Assembly (NCBI GenBank): GCA_015039465.1
Contig: MU130698.1
Coordinates: 371,873 to 435,872, forward strand
Direction of reading: 5' to 3'
Origin: Phlegmacium glaucopus
Lineage: Eukaryota > Basidiomycota > Agaricomycetes > Agaricales > Cortinariaceae
Length of the DNA: 64,000 nt
The position numbers and the translations under genes are program-made. A model generated the notes under the pieces. The model saw only the letters and a list, made by a program, of their open reading frames with translations. It made no database searches and was not told where the DNA came from. Below are positions 33,944 to 45,573 of the stretch, in pieces (the stretch's first letter is position 1; the number at the start of each line of letters is the position of its first letter).

Positions 33944-34590
33944 TTGGAGATGCCACAAGTACTAGGCAAGGGCAAAGCAACAAGTAGGTGCAACAGATAG
34001 GAGGTAATGGGCAGGACACTGGCAGAGGGATGAAATTTGTTAAATTTGATGTCAAATGAAAACGGGGAGAGAGAAAGTGATTCTTAGCATTGTTTGATTT
34101 ATTTCTCTGTAAATCCTTCTAAGACTGGGTGTATATGAAAAGAATGAGCTGCTCAGATGACGAGCAGGGAAATCCGGTCCAATGTTGAAGGTTGTGGCCA
34201 TGAACCAGAGAAGCTGGTCACATGTCACAATCCTTATCTCCACATAGACCAAATTCTATGTTCACGCTTGTTCCTCGCGTTCGCTTAGAATAAAAGTGCT
34301 GGGTATGGAACTAAATTGGGTCGGTATAATACGGAGCCGCCCCATGGCTCCACCGTATTGTAGAAAACCATTGTATAATTTGTATTATATGTTCTATAGT
34401 ATCTATACAGTACGCCGCAGGCACTGATTTTTTTCGTATTAAATGTATTATACATAAATTAACATGTTCAATACACCTGTATCAATGGTACCAATGGTAT
34501 CAAACTGTTTGGGTGCTGTACAATTCTGTACTAGCAAGCTACTAGTATTTCTCGAGAATGTGGCAGTACCATGGTAATAGTTGACTCACC
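33944..34590. other. AT-rich, no gene seen
   Basis: Contains GTGCTGGGTATGGAACT at about 34299, an inverted match of ATACCCAGCAC at about 36635; no target duplication supports a larger element. Confidence 0.45.
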
Positions 34591-34598
34591 TTTGGTGC

Positions 34599-35208
34599 TA
34601 GTGATGCCAAAGTTCAGTTCAGTTCAGTTCAGTTCAGCAGCATTTTTGCTGAACTGAGAACTGAACTGACTAAGTTTTTCCCTGAACTGAACTGAACTGT
34701 TAAAGAACCGGTTCGAACTGAACTGAACTGAAGAACTGTTATAAATTCTATATTTTACTTATTATTGGAAATTTTATGGTCCAAGGACCATCCTTAGGCC
34801 TTAGGCACTTAATTTCTACTCATGTATGATCTCAGGACCCCTTGAGAATATATAACACCACTGATTTGTATTTATGTTCCAAAATGGATAATGCTAATAT
34901 ATAACATAATCACATCATATACCAAGTCTGGCCATTATCTCCTTGCTCAATCATTGTTTTACTCCCAAAAGGACTTCCAAATCATTTGTACATCACTAAA
35001 GAACTAATTTCCAGGAAACATAAATCAATATATAGGAATTTCTCATCCTTCCAGGACCTATCAGTTCAGCAGTTCAGTTCAGTTCGAACTGGATGAACTG
35101 CCAATTCTCCAGATGCCTGAACTGAACTGAACTTTTCAGTTCAGTTCAGTTCAGTTCAGTCAGTTCAGGTTCAGTGAGTCAGTTCAGAACTGAACTTTGG
35201 CATCACTA
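34599..35208. mobile_element. hAT-type MITE with TTCAG-repeat arms (610 bp)
   Basis: Ends are TAGTGATGCCAAAGTTCAG and its exact inverse CTGAACTTTGGCATCACTA. Exact 8-bp direct duplications TTTGGTGC lie at 34591-34598 and 35209-35216. Both arms are built of GTTCA/TGAAC pentamer repeats around a unique AT-rich centre. There is no coding capacity. A single related end occurs at 50220-50330. It lies in an older open frame (see 35217-36032). Confidence 0.93.
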
Positions 35209-35216
35209 TTTGGTGC

Positions 35217-36032
35217 TATACCCGCATCAGACATGTTGTCCCTGGGATTTTCCTCATAGATATTAAGATCTCGCCAGTAGACAGTCCATGATGTGGCTTC
35301 AATCTCACTGTGGCTCTCACTGAAAAATTTCGACATCACAGCTTCAACTTCAGGTATGCCAAAATCCGGCTCCAATAGATACCGGTTTGTGGCCTCTTGT
35401 TACATTCCGTCACACGTTACTCCGGTCCGACTCCGACAGAGTTGTTTCTGGTAGTCCGTACTCCATTCCAGTACTTTCCCTTGTCTCTGACTCTACTCCT
35501 CCTACATCCGACTCCGAGACTTCTCCATATCACTCCGACTCTTCCGACGATATCCCAAACACCTTACCACACCTTCATCATAACAACTATTCCTTTGTCA
35601 TCACTTTCCCACTATCAGTCAGCACACCAGCCATGGATTATTCACCCAAGAATGCAGGACCTTTTCCGAGAGCAGAACGCAGCACTTATATTTATATTCT
35701 ATATTTCGGTTGCAATTCCTTTTATATTTAAAGTACTCAAACTTGTATGTTTTCCCGCAGTTCGAATATCAACTTTGTTTCCTCCTCTTGTTCGTCCTCT
35801 AAGTCACTGAGGTCTTCCGTCTTATTACTTCTTCTTCCGTTCCAAAATCAGGACACCTTAGGAGCTGGGCGGCACAGCACACACGCTGAGGCCAACATCC
35901 TTTCCGCTTACTGTTCCGGTTCTGTTCCGTCCGCTCCAGAGTAACTCCGACGTGACTTCCTTGTTTTAAACTTAACACCTCTTCAAGGGAGTGACGGTCA
36001 GCCACTGTTGTCATATTGGTGCCCAGTAACAA
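35217..36032 (-). pseudogene. Unidentified exon interrupted by a solo LTR and abutting a MITE
   Basis: On the minus strand, reading 36032-35978 and then 35397-35217 (leaving out the LTR and one copy of its duplication) gives one uninterrupted frame: MTTVADRHSLEEATNR.. PDFGIPEVEAVMSKFF.. WTVYWRDLNIYEENP.. MSDAGIAPK. It ends at AAG/GTGAGT, a good splice donor, which overlaps the MITE target site. I do not recognise the protein. That the frame stays open across both insertions suggests a genuine former exon, of host or transposon origin. Confidence 0.5.
35398..35977 (+). mobile_element. Solo LTR, TGTTACATT family copy 3 (580 bp)
   Basis: TGTTACATTCC..AACTTAACA with a perfect 5-bp duplication CCTCT at 35393-35397 and 35978-35982. 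Frames inside (35387-35731 and 35397-35810) are shared with the copies at 8956-9536 and 10091-10664 and include MDYSP.., which looks like the start of a retroelement Gag; they are LTR sequence, not independent genes. Confidence 0.9.
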
Positions 36033-36161
36033 TGATACTGCCAGAAGGATAAGTCAGATGTTGATATATCAGCCTTGAAGCTTGAAGCTTGACCTCGGAC
36101 GGGGATGTGCATCGTATGCAAATGTTTACATAATATTTTGAGTTCTTTACGGAGTTCTATA

Positions 36162-36543
36162 TAGTGTTGTTGAGGCTGGCTTGAGCACTTTTAGTATTTT
36201 GCAAATAACATGACACCATGTACTCTAATTGCTTATTGTTGGGAGACGACCCCCCAGCTTATAGGGTTCTTGATATGTGTAAATATTTATAGACATTTAT
36301 GTGATTTATTGGAATTGATATGTTCATCAAGCCATTTGGTCAAGTGGCCAGCTTGAAGCCACTTGACAAATGGCTTGATGGCAATATAAATTCCAATAAA
36401 TCACATAAATTTCTATAAATATTTACACATATCAAGGACCCCATAAGCTGGGGGGTCATTTCCCAACAATAAGCAATTATAGTACATGGTGTCATGTTAT
36501 TTGCAAAATATTAAAAGTGCTCAAGACAGCTTCAACAACACTA
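36162..36543. mobile_element. Fold-back hAT-type MITE (382 bp)
   Basis: An almost complete palindrome: arms of about 185 bp around an 11-nt spacer (CCAGCTTGAAG). Ends are TAGTGTTGTTGA.. and ..TCAACAACACTA. The exact 8-bp duplication GTTCTATA lies at 36154-36161 and 36544-36551. A transcript would fold into a long hairpin. No protein is encoded. Confidence 0.93.
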
Positions 36544-36551
36544 GTTCTATA

Positions 36552-37672
36552 CCTGCAATTATGACCCTCCGTGGTATTGAAGGTATAATACGGTATAATA
36601 CATGTATTATATGTCTATGTATAAAACATCTGAGTTCGATACCCAGCACTAATTATGGTCACCAGGCAGTGGATAGTATCGCAATATCATTGGACCTTCA
36701 AACTACCTTCAATACACTTTAAGATCATTCTTAGATACCTGGTCTGCTCTGGTCCGATACCCTCCAATATCTTTGTGAACTCCTAGCCCCTACATAAAAG
36801 AGGCTGGTATAGCTACGAACAACCCAACCACCTGTCCCTGTTACTCCCGCCACCGGTCAATTTTGTTCCCTTCATTGTTCAACGATGCTTGTCGAAGGAT
36901 CAATATATCATGATGAGCCTTCCAGCTTCCAAGCTCTCGGTTCTTTAACCTGAGTCCTTCATTCTACCAAAACGCTATACAAAAAATACTTTTCTATGAT
37001 TGTTTCCTGCATTTTCTTGTGTTCTCCCAGGCAGTAAATATTGGCATGATTACCCTAACCTGACAATGCGCCAGATTTTATTAAGTACAGTGTGTATGCT
37101 AATTGGTGTTTCATTCAATATATTAAATTTTGACTGTTCGTACTTGGTAGGGTAGTATTGCTTTATGAAGCGTTATTTTCACTGATGGAGCTATATTTTA
37201 TTTACAGCTTGTCAACTCACATACAGAGCATAATATGATAAAAAAAGGGTTAATGAAAAGATGAGAGTCTGATTAATATCTGAATTAGCTGAAATGAAAA
37301 GTGTAGATCGTTACCAGCTTTAAAGGAGGCACTTTGTTGGCCACTAGTTCAAGTTCTACATAACCTGGCCAGTGTTATGATTAATTACTATTTCTCAAGG
37401 AAGTTTGCAAACTCCAGGCCGTAAAGCATTCCCGAATCCTGGCTGTCAACCAACTCACACCTGTACTGGAGATGCGGTTGGCATTGTGCCGCTACTCTCC
37501 GATTATCAATGTCACTTGAATGTGAGTTCATTGGCATCCGTCCCTTAGACTATTCCGAGTCTACTCTACAGCTTTTATATATGTTCAAATGTTGAGCTTA
37601 TGACCCTTGAACTAGATAACATCTAAACCATCAAGCCACAAATCACGCATATGTCTTTTTGTAAAACGCAAA
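36552..37672. other. No gene seen
   Basis: AT-rich spacer with short palindromic TATTATAC/GTATAATAC runs near 36585-36615; no supportable frame. Confidence 0.5.
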
Positions 37673-38745
37673 CTATACCCTACTATACCGCACACGTTTT
37701 GAGGCCTTGACAACGGAATGCATCAAGGGCCCATTCCTGGGACTGCATTTGATGCCCGCTTTTTTGATACGAAAGTCGAAATCGACCTGCTCCAGAGAGG
37801 GATATTTTTCGGAAGCTGAAATCTGGTTTACTAATGTGGACCGGCCAGCTTCGGGCAAAAAGATGTCCTTCGAACACTGACCCCCGTAACCCGAGTGAAA
37901 CTGCCAGGAAATTGAAATTTCCATGGCCTTGATACCAGTAGGAGCAGAAGGAAGATTGAAAAAATGGTGCAGATAAGTGGGCAGAGAGACCGCAGACGTA
38001 ACAAGTACGAAGTGAACTTTCAGGGATCGCAAGGCAGGTAATCGCGCTAAATTGATCAATTCCTCATTATCCGCCACCGGGAAAGCTGGCGAGATTTATC
38101 TTGAGGATGCACTGCAGCTTGGGACATATTTTAAATGGATACTTACTGTCAAGGATATAGCAGATATCAAGATGTGTCAGGGTTTGAGCCCACTTCTTCA
38201 CCATTGTCGCCCTTGTCCCACAGACTTTGAAACCCACTCTCAGAAGCCGGAGTCTTTTGAGTCGCGAAAGACATTCTGAGAGCGGTGGTATATCACTCTT
38301 GAGAAGTGCACGTGTACTGTTGTCGTCGATCTCTAAATAATCCAAATAAAGCAAGTCATCATCCTGGGGAGATGACATGGAATCGTGGGCTGGAATTTAG
38401 AAGTCAATAAAAGGGAAGTAGGTTGAGCCTAATATATGATCAATTACAGAGATTTTTCATCCGCTGGAGATGAAGGACTTGTAAATTAGGGCACGTGGTG
38501 ATAATCGTAATCGGGAAATGTTTGATAGTCCGAAGTTTCAAAGCTGTAAGAAATGGGGATCTGCACAAATTTTGAATGGCAGAGATGAAATCTTGTGCGA
38601 TTTCTGGATATTTGATTCGGCTATCTGCGATCGATGGTCCAAAGCTGAAATTTTGGATCCTGGGGAGTTGGCTGAGAACTTTGTAAAAGATAGCTCCATC
38701 ATCTAGATTCCCAAATTGCTCCCATTCGTAATAGTAATCAAAGGT
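37673..38745 (-). CDS. F-box/LRR-like protein, C-terminal part
   Basis: At least three exons on the minus strand: about 38740-38448, 38389-38147 and 38085-37673, joined by GT-AG introns that keep one frame. Leucine-rich segments are AIFYKVLSQLPRIQNFSFG, FLTALKLRTIKHFPITI, NLQVLHLQRMKNL, LSRLKRLRLLRVGF and LARLPALRSLKVHF, the spacing seen in the LRR-like half of Agaricomycete F-box proteins, which recruit substrates to SCF ubiquitin ligases. The F-box itself and a start codon are not found: in the useful frame a TGA lies just upstream of FDYYYEWEQFGNLDDG. It is therefore probably 5'-truncated. Confidence 0.6.
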
Positions 38746-39099
38746 TCACACTGTTGAGGAGAAGAAGTTGTTGTTATTATTAAGGATGTGGAGTAAACCT
38801 CTGAGTCGTTTGCTGTGTATTTTATGACGTTGAGCTTGATGCCTCGTTTTATGGTATGTCAATACAATAGTTGAAAACATGAACAGAGTTGCAAGGAAGG
38901 AAAATAGATGAGATACAAGGCAGTAGGCAGACAGAGCTTTGAGTGGGGAAATCTTTGTGTCTGCTGTTGGGCTGGGGGTGTAGATTTCATTGGTAGTTAG
39001 AACTGCGTAATACTCAAATCATATTTCATTGATTATGAGATTGTGAATTTCGTTTGGAAAGCTGATTTTTCGGTCTTGCATGGAGGTTGTTGTGACAGT
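38746..39099. other. No gene seen
   Basis: Spacer up to the target site of the next MITE. Confidence 0.5.
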
Positions 39100-39107
39100 A
39101 CCACAAC

Positions 39108-39632
39108 AGGACCCTGTTGAATGTCTGATCCAAAAGTGCCAAATTTTAGCACTTATGTACACGCCATTTTTCAGCAGTTCTGTCCGCACTTCGGATCCGA
39201 CCTACCTTTTAGACCCATTTCCGTCTGCAGTACTGATCAGACATCTCTGGCTCATCGGACATAAAATTTAGGCCAAAATGTACGCATAAAACGGAAATGG
39301 ACTAAAAAAACGACTGTAATCAGGTCAGAGTAGGTTCTCCTGGTCCTTGCTATCACTTTCCAGAAACAAGGGGCGCCCACTGAGAGGTCTGGTTTGGGTA
39401 GTTACATGGGTGAGATAGGTGGTGAAATTTATATAGAGAAATTTTTGAGGCCGGTCAACAGCTACAAACATATGCAAATGGGATCGACTGGCCATTTATG
39501 GACCTGGACCTCTGGCCAAATTTCTCGCTTTCCGTCCGCACAAGGATCGGACACACGCTGATTTTGGGACCCATTTCCGTCCGCATACGGATCAGACATT
39601 CGACAGCATATACTAGCATATACCAGGGTCCT
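39108..39632. mobile_element. hAT-type non-autonomous element (525 bp)
   Basis: Short TIR AGGACCCTG..CAGGGTCCT and an exact 8-bp duplication ACCACAAC at 39100-39107 and 39633-39640. Internal GACCCATTTCCGTC and GATCAGACAT motifs are repeated. No coding capacity. Its right duplication directly abuts the start of the inverted duplication at 39641. Confidence 0.85.
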
Positions 39633-39640
39633 ACCACAAC

Positions 39641-40834
39641 AAGGTGCGTTCACAGCATTACATTCGTTGGGGACTGCGCTAATTATCGGGATGACACTTC
39701 CACAACTTCCTTACGATGCGTATCTGGCGACGTGCGTTCTTGTATTATATGAACAACCCTTGTTCATTGACGTTCATCTTCCCATAGTGAGTGGCCGAAA
39801 TATATATTTAACCAGTAGCTCGGTGAGTGGTGTCATCATTTAACATTCAATATTGTTTTCTGAAGTACCAACTGTTGCTAACGGAAGATGATATTGGTAG
39901 TTGGCAGCTTTAGTACGGCTCTCTTTCTTTTTGGGATGTTCTGTGGATTATACTTATCTTGGTTGCGACACAGGCAGTTTTATCTGTACGTTATATTACT
40001 TGCCGAGCTTCAGTCATGACTCATGATTTAAGTCGCAACGTGAAGTATACAGTGTCAAGGGGTTAGTAGACTCGGAGGTCTGTTGACTACCTTAGGTTCT
40101 TGCTAACCTTTTCCTGCAGCGCTGGTCTCAAAGATTTACCCTCCCTCGCCAGAATAAAGGTAATGGATCCTCTATGCGCCATAATATTCCATACCAATCT
40201 TCATAAGCACGAAGCCATTGCTGCCAATGTCCTCGCAGCTACCATTGATTTGATAATTGCAGCCCTGCACCCTCTTACACTTGTCGCATACCGGATTCCG
40301 ACAGTAAAGTTACTTCTTTCAATCTATAACCTCCAAAGCTCATATTGGACGATCTTCACATTTACTTAGATCAAACACCATCATCAACAAACTTGTATAT
40401 ATTTCCCTTCCCTGTTTCGTTCTTTCCTCTAGGGTATAACTCAAAATTTGTTTGTAGATTATATTCTCGGTTAATACGGGGTTAATCACTAGGTGAGCCG
40501 AAATATTCACTATTTAAACAACAACTAGGCTCACTGAATATACGACACCTACCTACATGTAGCCTTTGTGCCCTGGCTTCTATGATTTCTGTGTGTACTT
40601 TCCTTTCATCCCCAAACTGGAGCGCCTTGGCCTAGACACTTTCGTAGATTCTCGTTGTAGGCAACACCCTCACCTATGTTGCAGACTCGCATCCTTCGTT
40701 TGTCTTGGTCGTTGTAAGTACTCTAACTGTATACATTGGACTCATCAATCATCGCTTACCAACTTTCTAGTGTACACCAACTCACTGCTCTCCACAGTTA
40801 ACCTTCGTGAGGTAATGCGATGCAGAAGTCACAG
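39641..40834 (+). pseudogene. Broken left copy of a DUF6534-like membrane-protein gene
   Basis: Inverted duplicate of 50961-52150 at high identity, including introns. The coding order is the same (FLTMRIWRRAF; DLPSLARIK / HEAIAANVLAATIDLIIAA; a final VYTNSLLSTVNLREVM). A 5-bp loss (ACGCT) in the exon that reads IIAATLCTLLHLSR in the right copy shifts the frame, and the exon before VYTNSLL is also altered. The 5' exons found near 52440-52680 in the right copy are absent. It is therefore a pseudogene. Confidence 0.75.
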
Positions 40835-41180
40835 ATACCCATGAGTTGATAACATATTTTGTTGTGAGTAATACACATTTAATAATGTTGTAGATCTTGT
40901 CCAGCAAGGTATCTCAGAAAAAGTTGCCCTCGTCATCAGCTACTTGGTCTCGTTTATCACTGGTTTTGTCCTGGGTTGCATTTGTTCTTGGCATTTGGCA
41001 CTGGCGGTTGTCTGATGAACAAATTTGTTTATTCATATATCGTCAATGTCGTTCTGTCAATCTCAATCGAATCCCCCTCACGTTCCCTAAGCTTCAAGGT
41101 CATCCTTTGACATTCTGGCTTGTTCCTGCTTGATTCCTAAGCTCCGACACATCCCTCTCCAGATCATATCTTTCTGTCTG

Positions 41181-41188
41181 TATAAAAG
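41181..41188 (+). promoter_or_regulatory. TATA-like box of the CACTA transposase
   Basis: TATAAAAG about 50 bp upstream of the transposase ATG at 41233. Confidence 0.5.
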
Positions 41189-41232
41189 GTCCATTGAGCT
41201 ATGCTATCTGATTCCCTCAGCTATTCTTCTAC

Positions 41233-44200
41233 ATGGCAGGCCGGATTCCTTGCACATGCGGCTGTGGGCAAGAAGTGACATATGCCACAAAACAAAACCA
41301 TTTAAATGCCCGCGGGAAGACTTCACTTTGAGCCAGAGTGGTGACAGAGACCGAATCATTGAAGAGAAACACCTGGCAGCAACAGGAGCCAACCCCACTT
41401 GTGCAGAGGGGATCCAAAAAGCAGGCTTCCTCCAATCTTGACCGGGATGGCAGCCGCAAATGACTCAAGGCAGCTCCACTTGAGGAGAATCAATCGCCTG
41501 AAATTACCCCTAGTTCTCAAGTGGACACAGACCTGATAGAGGATTTGCTCCCTCCAGTAATGGCAGATACAGATCAGCAGATCAGGTTTGTAGAGAGATC
41601 TGGGGGCGTGATTGAGATGCGCTGGACAACTAGTAGACGAGACAGCTGTTCTTATTCTGATGGCAAAGGCGGTAACAATGATGACAGAGACAAGGAGGAG
41701 GACAAGGAAGATGAAGACAAAGACAAGGACAAGGAAGACAAGGACAAGGAAGACAAGGACAAGGAAGATGAGGATGAGGAAGACAAGGACAAGGAAGACA
41801 AGGACAAGGAAGACAAGGACAAGGACAAGGACAAGCCTCCTTTCTATGACTCTGAAATACTGGGTATTTCTACTTGGGACTTGCTTGGCGAAGACTTCGA
41901 GCGTGAAGCTACAGCTTTAGGTTGTACTCCTCGTATGAATTACCTACCCAGCTAACAACACTTTAGATGGACAGTCTCTGGGAGAATTTGACCTCAGCCT
42001 ACTTCGTAGATATACGCTTAAAGTGGAGGATCACCTGTCGGATCGTACCTTCAGCCGACTTCCCAAGGCTTTTCCAAACTCGAGTCAGGACAGCCTAAAA
42101 ATGATCAAGAAGCGCGTTCAATCTCTTGCTGGATTTCAGCCTGTACGTTACAGCTGTTGTATCAACAGCTGTGTTTGCTTCGTTGGACCGTATGAGGACC
42201 TAACCAAATGCCCCAACTGCAAGGAAGCACGATTCAAGGCCAATCAAAAGCCACGCAAATATTTTGACTATGTCCCTGTCATACCTCAGTTGCAAGCTAT
42301 GTCGGCAAACTCTATACATGCAAAGAAGATGCGCTATCGAGCAAATCATGTACATGAACCTGGAGTTATCAAGGACATTTTTGATGGCTCTCATTATCAG
42401 TCTTTACTCAACACCATTGTCCCCGCTGGTGATGCCAATTCCTTTTTCTACTTTTCCGATGAACGTGACATTGCCCTTGGTCTTTCAATGGACGGTTTTG
42501 CTCCATTCAAGAAGCGCAATAAGATGTGCTGGCCCATCATCCTTTTCAACTACAATCTCCCTCCTGAAATATTTTTCCAAAAGAAATATTGCATTCACGT
42601 TGCCACAGTCCCAGGCCCAAAAAAGCCTTGGGATTGGGACTCGTTTTGTTGGCCACTTGTTTAAGAACTGATTCAACTAGAGTTGGGTATCAAGGCTTTT
42701 GACGCGATTAGCCTGGCATTATTTTTACTTCACGCCTATCTCATCCTGGGATTTGGTGATATTCCTGCTATGGCTCTGATCATGCGCACGAAGGGGCAAA
42801 ATGGTATCAGGCCTTGTTGAATATGTGACATCAAAGGCATTCACTTCAATTCTCACACAAACTATGTCCCCCTCCGATGAGACAAGGTTCCTGGAGCTAC
42901 ACCTCCTCGATATGACCCATCTAATCTTCCCATCCGCACCCATGAGAAACTAATGAAACAAGCACACAATATTGAAATGGCGCCCAACAATGTCACACAT
43001 GAATGGCTCGCTAAAGAATATGGCATTAAGGGCATACCGGTGCGAAGTTCCATATCTTCAATTTCCTTCCCTTCCTCATTCCCATTCAATTTCATGCATC
43101 TTATCTGGGAGAATTTAATTCCCAATCTCATCGAGTTCTGGACTGGCAAGTTCAAAGACTTGGATCACCAAGGCGAAGGCTACTTTATTGAGCCCCATAT
43201 CTGGAATGAAATCGGAGCATCTACAGCTGCATGCAGGGTGACAATTCCAGCAGCTTTTGGGGCTCCAGTACCTAGCATTGCAACAAACCGGTCTCAAATG
43301 AGCGCCGATATGTATGCCAATTGGACGCTGTATATTGCTCCAATTGTGTTACACAGAAGGTTTAAAAGTCCTCAATACTACCAACACTTCATGCGGCTTG
43401 TTGAACTTCTCAAGCTTTGTTTAGCATTCAAGATATCAGAAGCAATGTTGGATCAAATTGACAAGGGTTTCCGGTCGTGGGTGGAGGAATATGAAAAGTG
43501 AGTCCTCTTCTTTCCTCTTGTGTATCACACTCAAATTGATATAGGCAGTACTATAAACATGATCCCACCCGGCTTTCTGCCTGTCCTTTGACCATCCATG
43601 CCCTTCTTCATATTGCATGGGGTATCAGGGTAGCCAGTCCTGTCTGGACCTACTGGGCATACGCCATGGAACAACATTGCAACACTTTGCTCCAATCAAT
43701 CAGAAGCAGACACCACCCATACACATCTATTACTTTGTTTGTCACTGCAACTGCACAGCTCAATCAAATCCGACTATTATATGATCTACATGAAGCCCTA
43801 CGCCTGGATCCCGACGAAAAGGAAAGCACCAAACTTGTGCATATTTTGTGTAGGTTCTGTTAATCACCTGTTACTGATCACTCATTCAAAATTTAAACAG
43901 ATCCGCAGTACATGCTTGCTGCCCCCCGACGATGTGAAACCTTACCCCTAGCAATACGAAACAAAGTTCTGGCTTGTTTAGCAACACGCTTCAATGTCCA
44001 TAAGAGCGTCGTTCAATCAGTCATCAAACTGGATCAGCCAATTGTGCAGTACGGCAGAGTCAGCCGTCTTGAAGGAGGTGATCTTATGATTGGTCGTCAC
44101 TTTGTCAAACAGGCTGAGGACAGCCGGGATGCATCTTTTGTTCGAGTAAGTCTTGCCTTCTTTCCACATATGCAATTTCTGAGTATCTCTTCTCCAGTAT

Positions 44201-44527
44201 ACCCAACTTGTAGATCGACATGCTCGCTGCCCTAGACAAACACCAGACTTTGAGTTGCAAAATTTCTTTGGCCAACTAAACCATATCCTTCTCTTAGAGT
44301 TACCGTCAGCACAATGACTAAACCTAGATAAGCCAACAACGGTCATTGTAGCGTTAATTCGAGAAGTCAAAGCAACATTAAGGAATGGCATCTACTACTA
44401 CAAAGATTTTGGTGTTGATGAGGTTGTTGATCTGAGTACGCTACAGTGTGTTGTCGGAAGGATACAGGACAGAGACGAGTGGGCTATCATTGATTGGAGC
44501 AATAATGTGGACATTCAGGTGGACTGA
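41233..44527 (+). pseudogene. CACTA/tnp2-like transposase, decayed
   Basis: The reading starts MAGRIPCTCGCGQEVTYATK (Cys-rich N-terminus), passes an acidic KD/KE repeat (41690-41836), then the tnp2-type core: YSCCINSCVCFVGPYEDLTKC zinc-ribbon-like motif, FFYFSDERDIALGLSMDGF, KKYCIHVATVPGPKKPWDWD, PFNFMHLIWENLIPNLIEFW and WTLYIAP. A later exon contains RCPRQTPDFELQNFFGQ. In-frame stops lie at 41329, 41461, 42662 and 42818, several of them TGA where CGA is expected; frames also shift around introns near 43501 and 43850. Terminal repeats were not located. The superfamily is assigned from transposase resemblance to the tnp2 family (PF02992), not from termini. Confidence 0.8.
41690..41836 (+). repeat. 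Acidic/basic tandem repeat within the transposase ORF
   Basis: GACAAGGA-based units encode alternating Asp-Lys-Glu. The antisense poly-Ser/Leu frame is a shadow. Confidence 0.85.
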
Positions 44528-45346
44528 AGCTACTAAATGTCTTTGTTTATTTTTCAAGGCAAAATAATGGATTTTTTTGCATAGCCTGAACCTTGGCTTC
44601 CACCGCAAGATGTCGAGCATGGCACCTGAACCTCCCTTTCCACATGGCCTCCTCCAAAAATACACTCATTACCATTCAAAGGCAGTTATTTAAAATTCAA
44701 CATCAACTAGCCACACCCTATGAACACTATATTAACAACCGGCACCACTTTCAAGAGGCAACCTCATGAACATACCTTTTACTTCCTACCCATTAAATTT
44801 ACTATGTTTTTTTTAGCTTTCTACACTCGTTCGACTTATCAAGTATCCATGAGACTATCATTTGCAACCTCTCACAGGCTCTGATTGACACCAATGATCC
44901 TAATGCCATCTGCCACCTCATTCTCTTCTGGAATGGTTCCAGTCGTCACTGCATTGAAGGAATGGACCGTATGATTTCCTGATGAGCCTCCAGTTGAACA
45001 AGCTTTATTCCAATGTACATGTAAATACTTGACTGCAACCAATCAACAAGACCACGCAACACATCCCTTCCACATTCATGCAGCTCCTCGCCACCTCCAG
45101 ACTTCATTCTCTCACATACACCATGACCTCAACCCGAGTGTTTATTCCACGGTTCCATCGCTCGTTCATTCCCCATGACTCCCTTCATTTTCACAGGAAC
45201 ATCCTCAACTCAACTCACGCACCACTCTCGACCATCCCAGCAAACAGATCTTTACTGAGCTCATTCAAACCGTTGGACGTCCGATCGCGACTCAACATGT
45301 CACCATACAATCTCAAAAGTCTTGTGTTCAGCCGTGGCGTTCGTTG
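44528..45346. other. No gene seen; possible transposon 3' flank
   Basis: Probably includes the 3' end of the CACTA-type element; no terminal repeat or independent gene identified. The frame 45078-45437 crosses into the hAT element and is not supported. Confidence 0.4.
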
Positions 45347-45573
45347 TTTAAAACTAGGGACTAACACAGACCGACAAGATCCGGTTGCTACCCGTGACCA
45401 TTTTATCCGGATACTATTTATGGGTATCCATACCTAAATATAGCAAACCAGGGATATCCAGATAAGCTAGTACTAAATATAGATCAATTTTCAATTTCCG
45501 CTGTCACGCGTGATTCTGCAGTCTTATCAATTGCTGTGCGTGGTTTTGGGACTTTGCTTCCTTTCCCCCCTGC

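Noticed and set aside
36600..36650. GAGTTCGATACCC as a tRNA T-arm
   Set aside because: No matching acceptor, D-arm or anticodon arm at the right distances.
41652..41834. Poly-Ser/Leu minus-strand frame
   Set aside because: Antisense shadow of the acidic repeat in the transposase ORF.
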